Shown: positions 35,133 to 43,733, counted from the first letter of the stretch. The stretch: DNA of 64,000 bases from Sphingomonas sp. 1F27F7B (GCF_005503355.1 NZ_SCMK01000012.1:1-64000), one strand, 5' to 3'. Notes: a model not told the origin generated them from the sequence alone. Numbers and translations: made by a program.

Positions 35133-35896
35133 TGCGGATATTGGTCACCGGCGGCGCGAGGCGGATCGGCGCGGCGATCGCCCGTCGGCTGGCGCTGCGC
35201 GGCCATGCCGTGGCGATCCATCATCACCATGCCCCCGAGGAAGCCGAGGCCCTGCGCGCGCAGATCGAAGCCGAGGGCGGCAGCGCCTGCGTGGTGAGCG
35301 GCGAACTGGCCGAGGCCGGGACCGCCGCCGCGCTGATCGAAGCGGCCCGGAATGGGCTGGGCGGCGCGGTGGAAGGGCTGGTCAACAACGCCTCCCAATT
35401 CGCCTGGGACGCCCTGCCCCTCTCCGACTTCGCGCTGCTCGACCGGCACATGCGCGTGAATTGCGGCGCGCCGGTCGCGCTCGCCTCAGCGCTGGGGGCG
35501 CAGGACGATCTCGATCAGGGCGCGGTGGTCAACCTGCTCGACCAGAAGCTCGCCAACCTCAATCCGGATTTCCTCACTTACACGCTCAGCAAGGCGGCGC
35601 TCGCCACCGCGACCGAGCTGCTTGCCCGCGGCCTGGCTCCGCGCATCCGCGTCAACGCAGTCTCGCCCGGCCTCACGCTCCCGAGTCTCGACCAGACGGC
35701 CGAGGAGTTCGCCGACCATGCCCGGCAGAACCTGCTCCAGCGCCCCGTCGCGCTGGCCGACATCGCCGCCACCGTCGAGCATCTGCTCACCACCCGGAGC
35801 ATCACCGGGCAGAATGTCTTCGTCGATTGCGGCCAGCGCTTCCTGCAGCGCGACGGCGACGTGATGTTCGAAGGCCGGGAGCGTCCCATTGGCTGA
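35132..35896 (+). CDS. SDR-family pteridine reductase-like protein (FolM-like)
   Basis: A 254-aa short-chain dehydrogenase. The N-terminal MRILVTGGARRIGAAIARRLALRGHAVAIHHHHAP has the TGGxRRIG variant found in FolM and PTR1 pteridine reductases rather than the common TGxxxGIG. LVNNASQFAWDALPL and the catalytic YTLSKAALATATELL (Tyr-x3-Lys) follow. FolM reduces dihydromonapterin or dihydrofolate using NADPH. Lying between folE and folB, it may supply reduced pterins, for example as cofactor of aromatic hydroxylases or in place of another reductase. Confidence 0.85.
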   Translation: MRILVTGGARRIGAAIARRLALRGHAVAIHHHHAPEEAEALRAQIEAEGGSACVVSGELAEAGTAAALIEAARNGLGGAVEGLVNNASQFAWDALPLSDFALLDRHMRVNCGAPVALASALGAQDDLDQGAVVNLLDQKLANLNPDFLTYTLSKAALATATELLARGLAPRIRVNAVSPGLTLPSLDQTAEEFADHARQNLLQRPVALADIAATVEHLLTTRSITGQNVFVDCGQRFLQRDGDVMFEGRERPIG

Positions 35897-36260
35897 ATAC
35901 ACGATCCTGCTCGACGGGCTCGAAGTGGCGATGGGTCTGGGCATCCATCCCGAGGAACGCGCCGCGCCCCAGCGCGTGACGCTGCACGTCGCAATGACGT
36001 GCCGCTATCCCGCGCCGCCAGAGGACCGGATCGACGCGGTGGTCGATTACGACTTTCTGCGCACCGGCATCCACGCGCTGGCGGAATCGCGCCATTTCGA
36101 GCTGCAGGAAACGCTCTGCGAGCAAGTCGCGGCGCTGGCATTGGCAGACGAGCGGGTGATCCGCGTCACCGTTCGCTCCATGAAGCTCGACATCTATCCG
36201 GACGCGCGCATCGGCTGCGAACTGACCCGGGATCGGCCGAAAGCTCAAACAAATATCTGA
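35889..36260 (+). CDS. folB: Dihydroneopterin aldolase-like protein
   Basis: A TTG start overlapping the reductase gene by eight bases gives 123 aa. The FolB pattern is present: YTILLDGLEVAMGLGIHPEERAAPQRVTLHVAMTCRYP, VDYDFLRTGIHALAESRHFELQETLCEQVAALAL and VRSMKLDIYPDARIGCELTR. GIHPEE replaces GVxxEE, keeping the glutamates. FolB cleaves dihydroneopterin to the hydroxymethylpterin used by FolK. FolB and FolX paralogues are hard to separate by eye; the operon with folE supports a pterin role. Confidence 0.88.
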   Translation: MAEYTILLDGLEVAMGLGIHPEERAAPQRVTLHVAMTCRYPAPPEDRIDAVVDYDFLRTGIHALAESRHFELQETLCEQVAALALADERVIRVTVRSMKLDIYPDARIGCELTRDRPKAQTNI

Positions 36261-36268
36261 TTTCCCTT

Positions 36269-36493
36269 CGTCATCCCGACCCTGAGCCGGGATGGCGAAG
36301 GAAGAATATGGCCGCCTGGCCTGGACTGAGAACCCAAACAAGTATCTGACGTTCCTTCGTCATCCCCGCGCAGGCGGGGATCCAGAGTTATGCGTGGAGC
36401 GGGTGCGGCACATCCTGCCCTCTTCGGACGGCGTTCGCATGATGGCGCCGGTATCCCCTGCTACCCTGGATCCCCGCCTGCGCGGGGATAACG
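36269..36493. repeat. Palindromic repeat elements (half-unit and full copy B)
   Basis: A half-unit hairpin is at 36269-36295 and a full 136-bp copy at 36358-36493 (opens CGTCATCCCCGCGCAGGCGG, ends CGCGGGGATAACG). The internal GCGTGGAGCxGGxxxxGGC, TCGGACGGCGTTCGC and TATCCC blocks match copy A at 15.9 kb. The preceding CAAxTATCTGA is also shared with copy A. The elements fill the gap between folB and the end of leuA. Confidence 0.75.
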
Positions 36494-36516
36494 GAATTAG
36501 CTGAATGAGCCCCAAC

Positions 36517-38175
36517 CTAGGCCCGGTTCGCCGCGCTGAGCACCGCCCGGACGGAGGCAGTCGCGATGTCCGCATCGATGCCCACGCCGAACACCGTGCG
36601 CCCGTCGGCGGTCCGGCATTCGACATAGGCCGCGGCCTGCGCATCGGCGCCATGGCCGATCGCATGCTCGCTATAGTCGACCACGTCGAGCGCCGGCCCG
36701 GTCGTGCCCGCCAGCGCGTCGATCACGCCCGAGATCAGGCCGTTGCCGCGCCCCGAGATCGAGCGCGCTTCTCCGTCCACCGCGATCCGGCCGACGAACA
36801 CGCGCTGTCCGGCGGCACCGGTCTCCTCGTAATCGACCAGCGCGAAACGATCCTTCTCGCCCGGCAGATAGGTCTGCTCGAACCGGCCCCAGATATCCGC
36901 CGCATTGAGCTCGCGGCTGGTCTCGTCGGCCAGCGCCTGGACGTGGCGCGAGAAATCCGCCTGCATCCGCTTGGGCAGTTTCAGCCCCCTGTCCTGCTCG
37001 AGCACCCAGGCGACGCCGCCCTTGCCCGATTGCGAGTTCACCCGGATCACTGCCTCATAGTCGCGGCCCAGGTCCTTGGGATCGATCGGCAGATACGGCA
37101 CGTCCCAGAATTCGTCGTTGCGCGCTTCCTGCGCCGCGAAGCCCTTCTTGATCGCGTCCTGATGGCTGCCCGAGAAAGCCGTGAACACCAGGTCGCCGGC
37201 ATAGGGGTGGCGCGGGTGGACGGGGATCTGGTTGCAATATTCGACTGTCTGGATCACTTCGTCGATGTTCGAGAAATCCAGGCCCGGATCAACGCCTTGC
37301 GTGTACATGTTGAGCGCCAGCGTGACGAGGTCGACATTGCCGGTGCGCTCGCCATTGCCGAACAGGCAGCCCTCGACCCGGTCCGCGCCCGCCAGCAGCC
37401 CCAGCTCCGACGCGGCGACGCCGGTGCCGCGGTCGTTGTGCGTATGCAGGCTGATCACCACCGTTTCGCGGCTTCGGATGTTGCGGCAGAACCACTCGAT
37501 CTGGTCGGCATAGATGTTGGGCGTCGCCGCCTCGACCGTCGCCGGCAGGTTGAGGATCAGCGGGCGCTCGGTGGTCGGGCGCAGGATATCCATCACCGCC
37601 TCGCAGACCTCGACCGAGAAATCGAGCTCGGCGGTGGAGAAGGTCTCGGGGCTGTATTCGAAATGCCAGTCGGTGTCGGGCTGCCTGGCCGCCTCGTCGC
37701 GCAGCACCTTGGCGCCAGCCACCGCGATCGCCTTGATCTCCTCGCGGCTCATCCCGAACACGATGCGGCGCCAGGCTGGCGAGACGGCGTTGTAGAGGTG
37801 GACGATCGCCTTCCTGGCACCCTTCAGGCTCTGGAAGCTGGTCTCGATCAGGTCCTGGCGCGACTGGGTCAGCACCTGGACGATCACGTCGTCGGGGATC
37901 CTGTCCTGCTGGACCAGGCCCGAGATGAAGTCGAACTCGGTGGCGCCGGCGCTGGGGAAGCCGACTTCGATCTCCTTCACGCCCACCTTGCAGAGCAGCT
38001 CGAAGAAGCGAGTCTTCTTCTCCGCGTCCATCGGGTCGATCAGCGCCTGGTTGCCGTCGCGCATGTCGGTCGACAGCCAGCGAGGCGCCTTGGTGATGGT
38101 GCGGCTCGGCCATTGGCGGCCGGGCAGGTTTACCTGGGGGAAGGGACGGTATTTGATGGACGGATCGCGCAACAT
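36517..38175 (-). CDS. leuA: 2-isopropylmalate synthase
   Basis: A 552-aa protein of the longer LeuA class: [27 protein letters not shown] (catalytic start RDGNQ), [61 protein letters not shown] (metal-binding HxH and GNGERxGN), and a C-terminal regulatory domain with [20 protein letters not shown]. It condenses 2-oxoisovalerate with acetyl-CoA, the first committed step to leucine, and is normally feedback-inhibited by leucine. A leader peptide and stem-loop precede it. Confidence 0.95.
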   Translation of the reverse strand: MLRDPSIKYRPFPQVNLPGRQWPSRTITKAPRWLSTDMRDGNQALIDPMDAEKKTRFFELLCKVGVKEIEVGFPSAGATEFDFISGLVQQDRIPDDVIVQVLTQSRQDLIETSFQSLKGARKAIVHLYNAVSPAWRRIVFGMSREEIKAIAVAGAKVLRDEAARQPDTDWHFEYSPETFSTAELDFSVEVCEAVMDILRPTTERPLILNLPATVEAATPNIYADQIEWFCRNIRSRETVVISLHTHNDRGTGVAASELGLLAGADRVEGCLFGNGERTGNVDLVTLALNMYTQGVDPGLDFSNIDEVIQTVEYCNQIPVHPRHPYAGDLVFTAFSGSHQDAIKKGFAAQEARNDEFWDVPYLPIDPKDLGRDYEAVIRVNSQSGKGGVAWVLEQDRGLKLPKRMQADFSRHVQALADETSRELNAADIWGRFEQTYLPGEKDRFALVDYEETGAAGQRVFVGRIAVDGEARSISGRGNGLISGVIDALAGTTGPALDVVDYSEHAIGHGADAQAAAYVECRTADGRTVFGVGIDADIATASVRAVLSAANRA

Positions 38176-38219
38176 GACAGCTCTCTCTCGGCTGGAGACT
38201 TGGTTCTCAATCGTGAAGT

Positions 38220-38260
38220 GCCCTTAGGGGCGTGCGCATATGCGTCCGGCCCCTAAGGGC
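38220..38260 (-). promoter_or_regulatory. Perfect 12-bp stem-loop in the leuA leader
   Basis: GCCCTTAGGGGC (38249-38260, read leftward) and GCCCCTAAGGGC (38220-38231) pair perfectly around a 17-base loop that can itself pair (GCATATGC). The leader peptide's stop codon lies in the first arm, so a ribosome finishing the peptide would melt it. No U-run follows, so control may act through translation or Rho rather than intrinsic termination. Confidence 0.7.
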
Positions 38261-38297
38261 GGATAAGTCGCAGACCAAGAAGCGCGCGGGTCGTCAT
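38253..38297 (-). CDS. leuA leader peptide (14 aa, leucine-rich)
   Basis: A GGGAG site seven bases before ATG at 38297 opens MTTRALLGLRLIRP and a TAG stop. Four of 14 residues are leucine (codons CTT, CTT, CTG, CTT), plus one isoleucine, concentrated before the stem-loop. This is the arrangement of amino-acid attenuation, where slow leucyl-tRNA supply stalls the ribosome and changes RNA folding. The frame ends 77 bases before leuA. Confidence 0.7.
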   Translation of the reverse strand: MTTRALLGLRLIRP

Positions 38298-38337
38298 GTC
38301 GGGCTCCCTTAGACAAGCCCGCGCAGCCTTGTCCACC

Positions 38338-38562
38338 TTACATTACGTTTACCATTGCCGTATTTTCGTTTTCCGTCGCCGCGGGCGCTTCCTCCGCAAC
38401 ATTGTTGCTCGCCGCCACCGGCTCGGGCGTCTCGCTCGCCCTCGGGCTCGGCGTGGCGACGATCTCGGCCATGGGCGGCGGTTCGGAATAGTTGGTGCCG
38501 ATGGTCCCGCCACCGCCGCAGCTCGTCAGAATCAGTAACCCGCCGAGCACCAGACCGCGCAT
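38338..38562 (-). CDS. Small lipoprotein (74 aa)
   Basis: AAAGGGGAAGGCGGG precedes the ATG at 38562. The product begins MRGLVLGGLLILTSCGGGG, a short lipoprotein signal with lipobox LTSC, so Cys15 would be lipidated. The mature peptide is disordered, rich in Pro, Glu, Ala and Asn. No family or function recognised. It reads toward the leuA leader and might be transcribed with it. Confidence 0.6.
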   Translation of the reverse strand: MRGLVLGGLLILTSCGGGGTIGTNYSEPPPMAEIVATPSPRASETPEPVAASNNVAEEAPAATENENTAMVNVM

Positions 38563-38844
38563 CCCGCCTTCCCCTTTCGCCGTGAAATTCCACGATAGCA
38601 CGGCACTTTGCCCTCTCCTACCGGCCGTTTAACCCCACTTATCCCCGAAATATCGCTCTCCGAGCCCGTCTCGGCGCATCTGCTCTCTAGACAGACGCGA
38701 TTCTGCACGATCAAAGGGTTGCAGGTGAGGAGGAACGCCCTCACCGCGGTACATCGTAGGCAAGAAGGCGGCGGAAGGGTTCGCACACGCCGCTGGCGCC
38801 CACGAAGGCATAGCCCGTCCAGGGCAGGAACAGGAGAAGACTTT

Positions 38845-39102
38845 ATGGCCGAGACCAAAGCACGCGGCGGTATCGCCAAGCCGGTGACCCCCTCGCCCGA
38901 GCTGGCCAAGATCACGGGCTCCGCGGACCTCCCGCGCAGCGAAGTCGTCAGCAAGCTGTGGGACTATATCAAGAAGAACAACCTGCAGAACCCGGCGAAC
39001 AAGCGCGAGATCCTCGCGGACGATACGCTGCGTCCGATCTTCGGCACCGACAAGGTGACGATGTTCGAGATGAACAAGCACATCGCGAAGCACGTCAAGT
39101 AA
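38845..39102 (+). CDS. SWIB/MDM2-domain protein
   Basis: The 85-aa product behind AGGAGAAG is one SWIB domain: SPELAKITGSADLPRSEVVSKLWDYIKKNNLQNPANKREILADDTLRPIFGTDKVTMFEMNKHIAKHV. This fold, known from eukaryotic chromatin remodelling factors and MDM2, also occurs as short proteins in chlamydiae and many alphaproteobacteria, where a DNA- or protein-binding role is assumed. A leader hairpin (GGTGAGG/CCTCACC, 38724-38745) lies in the 240-base upstream gap. A terminator-like hairpin follows. Confidence 0.9.
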   Translation: MAETKARGGIAKPVTPSPELAKITGSADLPRSEVVSKLWDYIKKNNLQNPANKREILADDTLRPIFGTDKVTMFEMNKHIAKHVK

Positions 39103-39140
39103 GCCGGCCGGGGCCATGAGGCCCTGCCGCTGAAAATGCC

Positions 39141-39171
39141 GAGGGCGGGTTCCCCGAGGGAGCCCGCCCTC
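39141..39171 (+). terminator. Hairpin terminator after the SWIB gene
   Basis: GAGGGCGGG and CCCGCCCTC form a perfect 9-bp stem, 38 bases after the SWIB stop, followed by TTGCTTC. It lies 20 bases before the next small gene. Confidence 0.6.
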
Positions 39172-39190
39172 TTGCTTCGGGAGATTGTGA

Positions 39191-39370
39191 ATGGCCGAAC
39201 GTTTCGAACGCCACCGCCAGCCCTGGCGCCCCGACGAGGTCCAGAAGCTCCACACGCTGGCCAAGAAGGGCATGGCGCTGAAGGCGATCGCCAAGGCGCT
39301 CACCCGCAGCGAGGAATCGGTGAAGGAGCGCGCCAAGCTCGACGGGCTCAGCATCGCCAAGCTGCACTAG
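39191..39370 (+). CDS. Small helix-turn-helix-like protein (59 aa)
   Basis: ATG at 39191 after GGGAGATTGTGA. The product (MAERFERHRQPWRPDEVQKL...) has W-x4-E-V-x-K-L followed by helices with KGMALKAIAKALTRSEESVKERAKLDGL. The tryptophan-led helix, then a second and a recognition-like helix, resembles Myb/SANT or GcrA-type DNA-binding segments. It is basic and could bind DNA or RNA. Its position next to the SWIB gene suggests both are small nucleoid-type proteins, though a terminator lies between. Confidence 0.65.
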   Translation: MAERFERHRQPWRPDEVQKLHTLAKKGMALKAIAKALTRSEESVKERAKLDGLSIAKLH

Positions 39371-39484
39371 GGCCCTGCCGCACCCGGATCCCGATGCGGA
39401 CCATGCGGCCGGACACCCGCGCAGACCGGATCGCTCCGAGCACCGCCGCTTGCCGCGGCGCGAACAACTGCTAGGCCGCGCGCG

Positions 39485-40648
39485 ATGTATGACGCGATCA
39501 TCCTGGGAGCCGGCGCCGCGGGGCTCATGTGTGCGCTCACCGCCGGCCAGCGCGGCAGGCGCGTGCTCCTCGTCGATCACGCCGATGCGCCGGGCAAGAA
39601 GATCCTGATCTCCGGCGGCGGGCGCTGCAACTTCACCAATATCGGCACCGCGCCCGATCGCTACCTCTCGCAGAACCCGCATTTCATGAAGTCCGCGCTC
39701 GGCCGCTACACCGCGCAGGATTTCCTCGACCTGGTCGAACGCCACCGCATCGCCTGGCACGAAAAGACGCTGGGCCAGCTTTTCTGCGACGGCTCCGCCC
39801 GCCAGATCGTCGACATGCTGCTCGACGAATGCGCACAGGGCCGGGTCGAGATCTGGCTCGGCAATATGCCCGCGGTCGAGCGTGGCGACGATCGCTGGCG
39901 CCTCGCCTGCGGCGCGCGCAGCGCGGAGGCTCGGGCGCTGGTCCTCGCCACCGGCGGCCCTTCGATCCCCAAGCTGGGCGCGACCGGCTTCGCCTATGAC
40001 TTCGCCCGCCGCTTCGGCCTCAAGGTGGTCGAGCCGCGCCCCGCGCTCGTCCCGCTCACGCTGAGCGGCGAGGAAGCGCTGTTCCGCGAACTTTCCGGCG
40101 TCTCGACCGAAGTCACCGCCGGCACTGGCAAGGCGCGCTTCCGCGAAGCTGCGCTGTTCACCCATCGCGGCCTGTCCGGACCCGCCATCCTCCAGGTGTC
40201 GAGCTATTGGCGGCATGGCGAAAGCATCGGCATCGACTTTCTGCCCGATGCCGAGCCCGGCTGGCTGCTCGCCGCCAAGCGCGTGCGCCCGCGCATCACG
40301 CTGCGCAGGTTGCTGGGCGAGGCGCTGCCCGCCCGCCTGGCCGATGCGCTGGCCGAGAAACTCGCCCTGCCCACCGAACTCGCCAACACGCCCGATCGCA
40401 AGCTTGAAGACGCGGCCCGCCGCCTCGCCGACTGGCACTTCGCGCCTGCCGGCACCGAAGGCTTTGCGAAAGCCGAAGTCACGGTCGGCGGGATCAGCAC
40501 CGCCGAACTCAGCTCGCAGACGATGGAGGCGCGCAAGGTGCCGGGCCTCTATGCGATCGGCGAGGCAGTGGACGTCACCGGCTGGCTTGGCGGCTATAAT
40601 TTCCAATGGGCCTGGGCGAGCGGCCGCGCCGCGGGGCTCGCGCTTTAG
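39485..40648 (+). CDS. HI0933/BaiN-family flavoprotein
   Basis: A 387-aa FAD protein: YDAIILGAGAAGLMCALTAGQRGRRVLLVDH (dinucleotide fold), GKKILISGGGRCNFTN (the family signature), ALVLATGGPSIPKLGATG, and the C-terminal GLYAIGEAVDVTGWLGGYNFQWAWASGRAAG. The family includes YhiN/HI0933; BaiN is said to act in bile-acid dehydroxylation, but the cellular role in most bacteria is unknown. It stands alone. Confidence 0.9.
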   Translation: MYDAIILGAGAAGLMCALTAGQRGRRVLLVDHADAPGKKILISGGGRCNFTNIGTAPDRYLSQNPHFMKSALGRYTAQDFLDLVERHRIAWHEKTLGQLFCDGSARQIVDMLLDECAQGRVEIWLGNMPAVERGDDRWRLACGARSAEARALVLATGGPSIPKLGATGFAYDFARRFGLKVVEPRPALVPLTLSGEEALFRELSGVSTEVTAGTGKARFREAALFTHRGLSGPAILQVSSYWRHGESIGIDFLPDAEPGWLLAAKRVRPRITLRRLLGEALPARLADALAEKLALPTELANTPDRKLEDAARRLADWHFAPAGTEGFAKAEVTVGGISTAELSSQTMEARKVPGLYAIGEAVDVTGWLGGYNFQWAWASGRAAGLAL

Positions 40649-40905
40649 CGTCCGGACACAGGCGCAAACGCCATCGGATCGGCCCGGCAAGCATGATTCC
40701 CGCCTCCCTTCGGCAGGACACGCATGACTTCACCAGGCATGTCGGAAATATTACGGCATTTCCCGATATCAAATTTCACAGATAAAATAATGTTTCCTTG
40801 ATGTGTCCCCTACAAAGGGCTTGTCCGATCGCGCTTCCCGCGCGGCCGGCTCAGCAACTGGCCTGCCGGGCCGTTCCTCCCGGGGGCCGCGTAGGAGGAT
40901 TCTCG

Positions 40906-42276
40906 ATGCACTGGTTCCAGGCCATTGCGCCTATCCGTCTCAAGCTGTTCGTCGCCTTCGGCTCACTGATCGGCGTCATGGCGCTGGTCGGGCTCATCGC
41001 TTTCCTCGCGCCAACCCAGTTGGCCGCCCCGATGGTCGCGCTGCTGATCGGGGGCGCTGCGATCCAATGCATGCGCTATCGGGTCGCGATCGCCGATCCC
41101 TATGTCTCCACCGTAGTCCGCATGGAAGCGCTCGCCGCCGGCGACCTCACCAGCCCGATCCAGTTCGGCGACTATCGGGATTGCGTCGGCCGCATGACCA
41201 AGGCGATGCTGATCTTCCGCGACAATGCCGCCGAGCGGGCCCGCCAGGCCGAGGCGCAGTCGGTCGCGGTCCGTCATCTCGGCGCCAGCCTCGCGCGTCT
41301 CACCCGCGGCGACCTCACCGCCGAGGTCGGCGAGGGCTTTCCCCCGGGCTATGCCGCACTGAAGACCGACTTCAACGCCGCGCTCGGCGCATTGCGCGGG
41401 CTGATCGGCACGGTGATGGAGAGCGCCGCGACGATCCGGACCGGCTCGCACGAGATCGCCCAGGCCGCGGAGGATCTCGCCCGCCGCACCGAGGCCAACG
41501 CCGCCAGCCTGGAGCAGACTTCGGCCGCGGTCGCCCAGATGGACCTGCGCCTCAAGACCACTGCCGAGGCCGCCGGCCGCACCGTCGCGCGCGCCGACGA
41601 CGCCATCGCCACCGTGGCCGGCGGCCGCGGGATCGCCGACGAGGCGGTACAGGCGATGACCCGCGTCAGCGACAGTGCCAAAGGCATCGACGGCGTGATC
41701 GAAGGCCTCGACAAGATCGCCTTCCAGACCCGGGTCCTCGCCATGAACGCCGCTGTGGAAGCGGGCCGCGCCGGCGAGGCGGGGCGCGGCTTCGCGGTCG
41801 TCGCCGACCTGGTCTCCGCCCTGGCAATGCGCGCCGAGGAGGAAGCCGGCCGCGCCCGCGAGCAGCTCACCGCCACCCAGGCCGATATCGGCACTGCCGT
41901 CGACATGGTCCGGAAGGTCGATGGCGCGCTCGCCGACATCTCGGGCGATGTGGGTGAGGTGCATGCGCTGCTCGGCCAGATGGCCGGAGACAATCAGGCC
42001 CAGGCGGCCGCGATCACGCAGATCAGCACCGCGATCGGCGACATGGATCGCGGCACCCAGCAAAATGCCGCGATGGTCGAGCAAAGCTCGGCGGCCGCGC
42101 GCAAGCTCGCCGGCGAAGTCGCCGCGCTCGGCGAGCAGGCCGCGACATTCAACGTCGGCACTCCCGCACGCACCGGCCCGCCCTCGCCTCCCCGCAAGCG
42201 GCAAGGCGCCGGCACCAACGGCTGGCCGGCCAGGGCGGCGCCGGCAACGCCCCTCCAGCAATGGGCACCCCATTGA
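40906..42276 (+). CDS. Chemoreceptor-like protein without periplasmic sensor domain
   Basis: GGAGGATTCTCG sets the ATG at 40906; 456 aa. Two membrane helices with only a few residues between them occupy residues 10-60 (LKLFVAFGSLIGVMALVGLIAFL, PMVALLIGGAAIQCM), so no periplasmic ligand domain exists. Two HAMP-like segments follow (VVRMEALAAGDLTSPI; LARLTRGDLTAEV), then the cytoplasmic signalling helices with the hairpin tip IAFQTRVLAMNAAVEAGRAGEAGRGFAVVADLVSALA near residue 275. The tip deviates from IAFQTNLLALNAAVEAARAGE...EVRxLA. No che genes are nearby. Confidence 0.85.
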   Translation: MHWFQAIAPIRLKLFVAFGSLIGVMALVGLIAFLAPTQLAAPMVALLIGGAAIQCMRYRVAIADPYVSTVVRMEALAAGDLTSPIQFGDYRDCVGRMTKAMLIFRDNAAERARQAEAQSVAVRHLGASLARLTRGDLTAEVGEGFPPGYAALKTDFNAALGALRGLIGTVMESAATIRTGSHEIAQAAEDLARRTEANAASLEQTSAAVAQMDLRLKTTAEAAGRTVARADDAIATVAGGRGIADEAVQAMTRVSDSAKGIDGVIEGLDKIAFQTRVLAMNAAVEAGRAGEAGRGFAVVADLVSALAMRAEEEAGRAREQLTATQADIGTAVDMVRKVDGALADISGDVGEVHALLGQMAGDNQAQAAAITQISTAIGDMDRGTQQNAAMVEQSSAAARKLAGEVAALGEQAATFNVGTPARTGPPSPPRKRQGAGTNGWPARAAPATPLQQWAPH

Positions 42277-42285
42277 TCCAGCCGC

Positions 42286-42310
42286 GAGGGCGCCCGCACC
42301 CGGCGCCCTC
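42286..42310 (+). terminator. Hairpin after the chemoreceptor gene
   Basis: GAGGGCGCC and GGCGCCCTC form a perfect 9-bp stem around CGCACCC, nine bases after the stop codon. No U-run follows, so it is terminator-like only. A degenerate palindromic repeat lies at 42356-42395. Confidence 0.45.
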
Positions 42311-42418
42311 GCCCTCCCCCGGCCACCCGGGTTCGGACCTCGATCAAGACCTTGATTTCTTTCGCCATCCCGGCCTCGAGTCCGGATCCCGCTGCATGCC
42401 AATCCTATGGCCGCGGGC

Positions 42419-42808
42419 TCACGCAGCCATTCGCGCCGCGCGCGCCCGCGCGATCTCGGGCATGCTGGCCTCGATCCAGTCGGCCAGCCCGCGCACATGC
42501 GCCGCCGCCTCGCGCCCCATCGGCGTCAGGCTGTACTCCACATGCGGCGGCACCACGGGATAGGCGACGCGGTCGACCAGCCCGTCGCCCTCCAGCCACT
42601 GCAAGGTCTGCGCCAGCATCCGCTCGCTCACCCCGCCCACCTTGCGGCGCAGTTCGCTGAAACGGTGCGTGCCGCTCTCCAGCGCGATCAGGATCAGCAC
42701 GCCCCATTGGCTGGTGAGGTGCCGCAACACGTCGCGCGATGGGCAATCGGGCGACATCAGGTCGCCGCGACGCACCCGGACCGAGAAAGGTTCGCCATCT
42801 TTTTCCAT
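42419..42808 (-). CDS. HxlR-family transcriptional regulator
   Basis: The 129-aa winged-helix protein has the HxlR layout: CPSRDVLRHLTSQWGVLILIALESGTHRFSELRRKVGGVSERMLAQTLQWLEGDGLVDRVAYPVVPPHVEYSLTPMGREA. Cys21 lies in the position used for redox or aldehyde sensing by QorR/HxlR relatives. It is divergent from an NAD(P)H-binding oxidoreductase, and a CTTAC-GAATA-GTAAG palindrome lies between, so it probably represses both. Confidence 0.92.
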   Translation of the reverse strand: MEKDGEPFSVRVRRGDLMSPDCPSRDVLRHLTSQWGVLILIALESGTHRFSELRRKVGGVSERMLAQTLQWLEGDGLVDRVAYPVVPPHVEYSLTPMGREAAAHVRGLADWIEASMPEIARARAARMAA

Positions 42809-42827
42809 ACTTACCTCGATGTATGTA

Positions 42828-42842
42828 CTTACGAATAGTAAG
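42828..42842. promoter_or_regulatory. Palindrome CTTAC-N5-GTAAG, candidate HxlR operator
   Basis: A perfect 5+5 inverted repeat lies in the 79-bp gap between the divergent HxlR and NmrA-like genes. A second TACTTAC half-site lies about 20 bp closer to the regulator start, where CATAC and GTATG also face each other. Confidence 0.5.
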
Positions 42843-42887
42843 CAAGGCCAATATCTGGATGTCCGTCACCAGCCAAGAGGAACGGAC

Positions 42888-43733
42888 ATGACCATCGCCA
42901 TCACCGGAGCCACCGGCCAGCTCGGCCGCATCGTCATCGAGAAACTCCGCCGGCGCCTGCCCGCCGACCGGATCGTCGCGCTCGCCCGCAGCCCGGAACG
43001 GGCCGCCGACCTCGGCGTCGCCGCGCGCACCTTCGACTATGATCGGCCCGAGACGCTCGCCCCCGCCCTTGCCGGCATCGACACGCTGCTGCTCATCTCG
43101 TCGAGCGAAGTCGGCAGGCGCGTGCCGCAGCACGAAGCGGTGATCGCCGCCGCGAAGCAGGCAGGCATCGGCGGCATCGTCTACACCAGCCTGTTACGCG
43201 CCGACACGACCCCGATGAGCCTCGGCACCGAACACCGCGCAACCGAACGCGCGATCGCGGCTTCGGGCATTCCGTACACCCTGCTCCGCAACGGCTGGTA
43301 TCTCGAGAACTACGCAGCCAGCGTGCAGGGTGCGCTTGCCCACGGCGTGCTGATCGGCGCCGCCGGCACCGGCCGCATCGCCGCCGCATCGCGCGCCGAC
43401 TATGCCGATGCCGCCACCGCCGTGCTGCTCGGCGCGGATCATGACGGCAAGGCCTATGAGCTGGCCGGCGACACTGGCTTCACCCTGGCCGACCTCGCTG
43501 CCGAAATCTCGCGCCAGGCGGGCCGGGACATCCCTTATCGCAACCTCGCCGCCTCCGATTATGCCGCCGCACTCGCCGGCGCCGGCGTCCCGGCCTCCTT
43601 CGCCGAAGCGCTGGCCGGCTGGGACGTCGATGCCTCGAACGGAGCGCTGTTCGACGGCGGCCGCCAGCTGTCGAAACTGATCGGCCATCCCACGACCAGC
43701 CTGTCGGACGGGGTCAAGGCGCTCCTGGGCTAG
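42888..43733 (+). CDS. NmrA/QorB-like NAD(P)H-dependent quinone oxidoreductase
   Basis: A 281-aa atypical SDR with NAD(P)-binding MTIAITGATGQLGRIVIEKL and the GIDTLLLISSSEVGRRVPQHEAVIAAAKQAG and YTLLRNGWYLENYA stretches characteristic of the NmrA/QOR2 group. E. coli QorB (YtfG) reduces quinones and is encoded divergently from the HxlR-type QorR, exactly as here. A detoxification role controlled by the neighbouring regulator is likely. Confidence 0.88.
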   Translation: MTIAITGATGQLGRIVIEKLRRRLPADRIVALARSPERAADLGVAARTFDYDRPETLAPALAGIDTLLLISSSEVGRRVPQHEAVIAAAKQAGIGGIVYTSLLRADTTPMSLGTEHRATERAIAASGIPYTLLRNGWYLENYAASVQGALAHGVLIGAAGTGRIAAASRADYADAATAVLLGADHDGKAYELAGDTGFTLADLAAEISRQAGRDIPYRNLAASDYAAALAGAGVPASFAEALAGWDVDASNGALFDGGRQLSKLIGHPTTSLSDGVKALLG

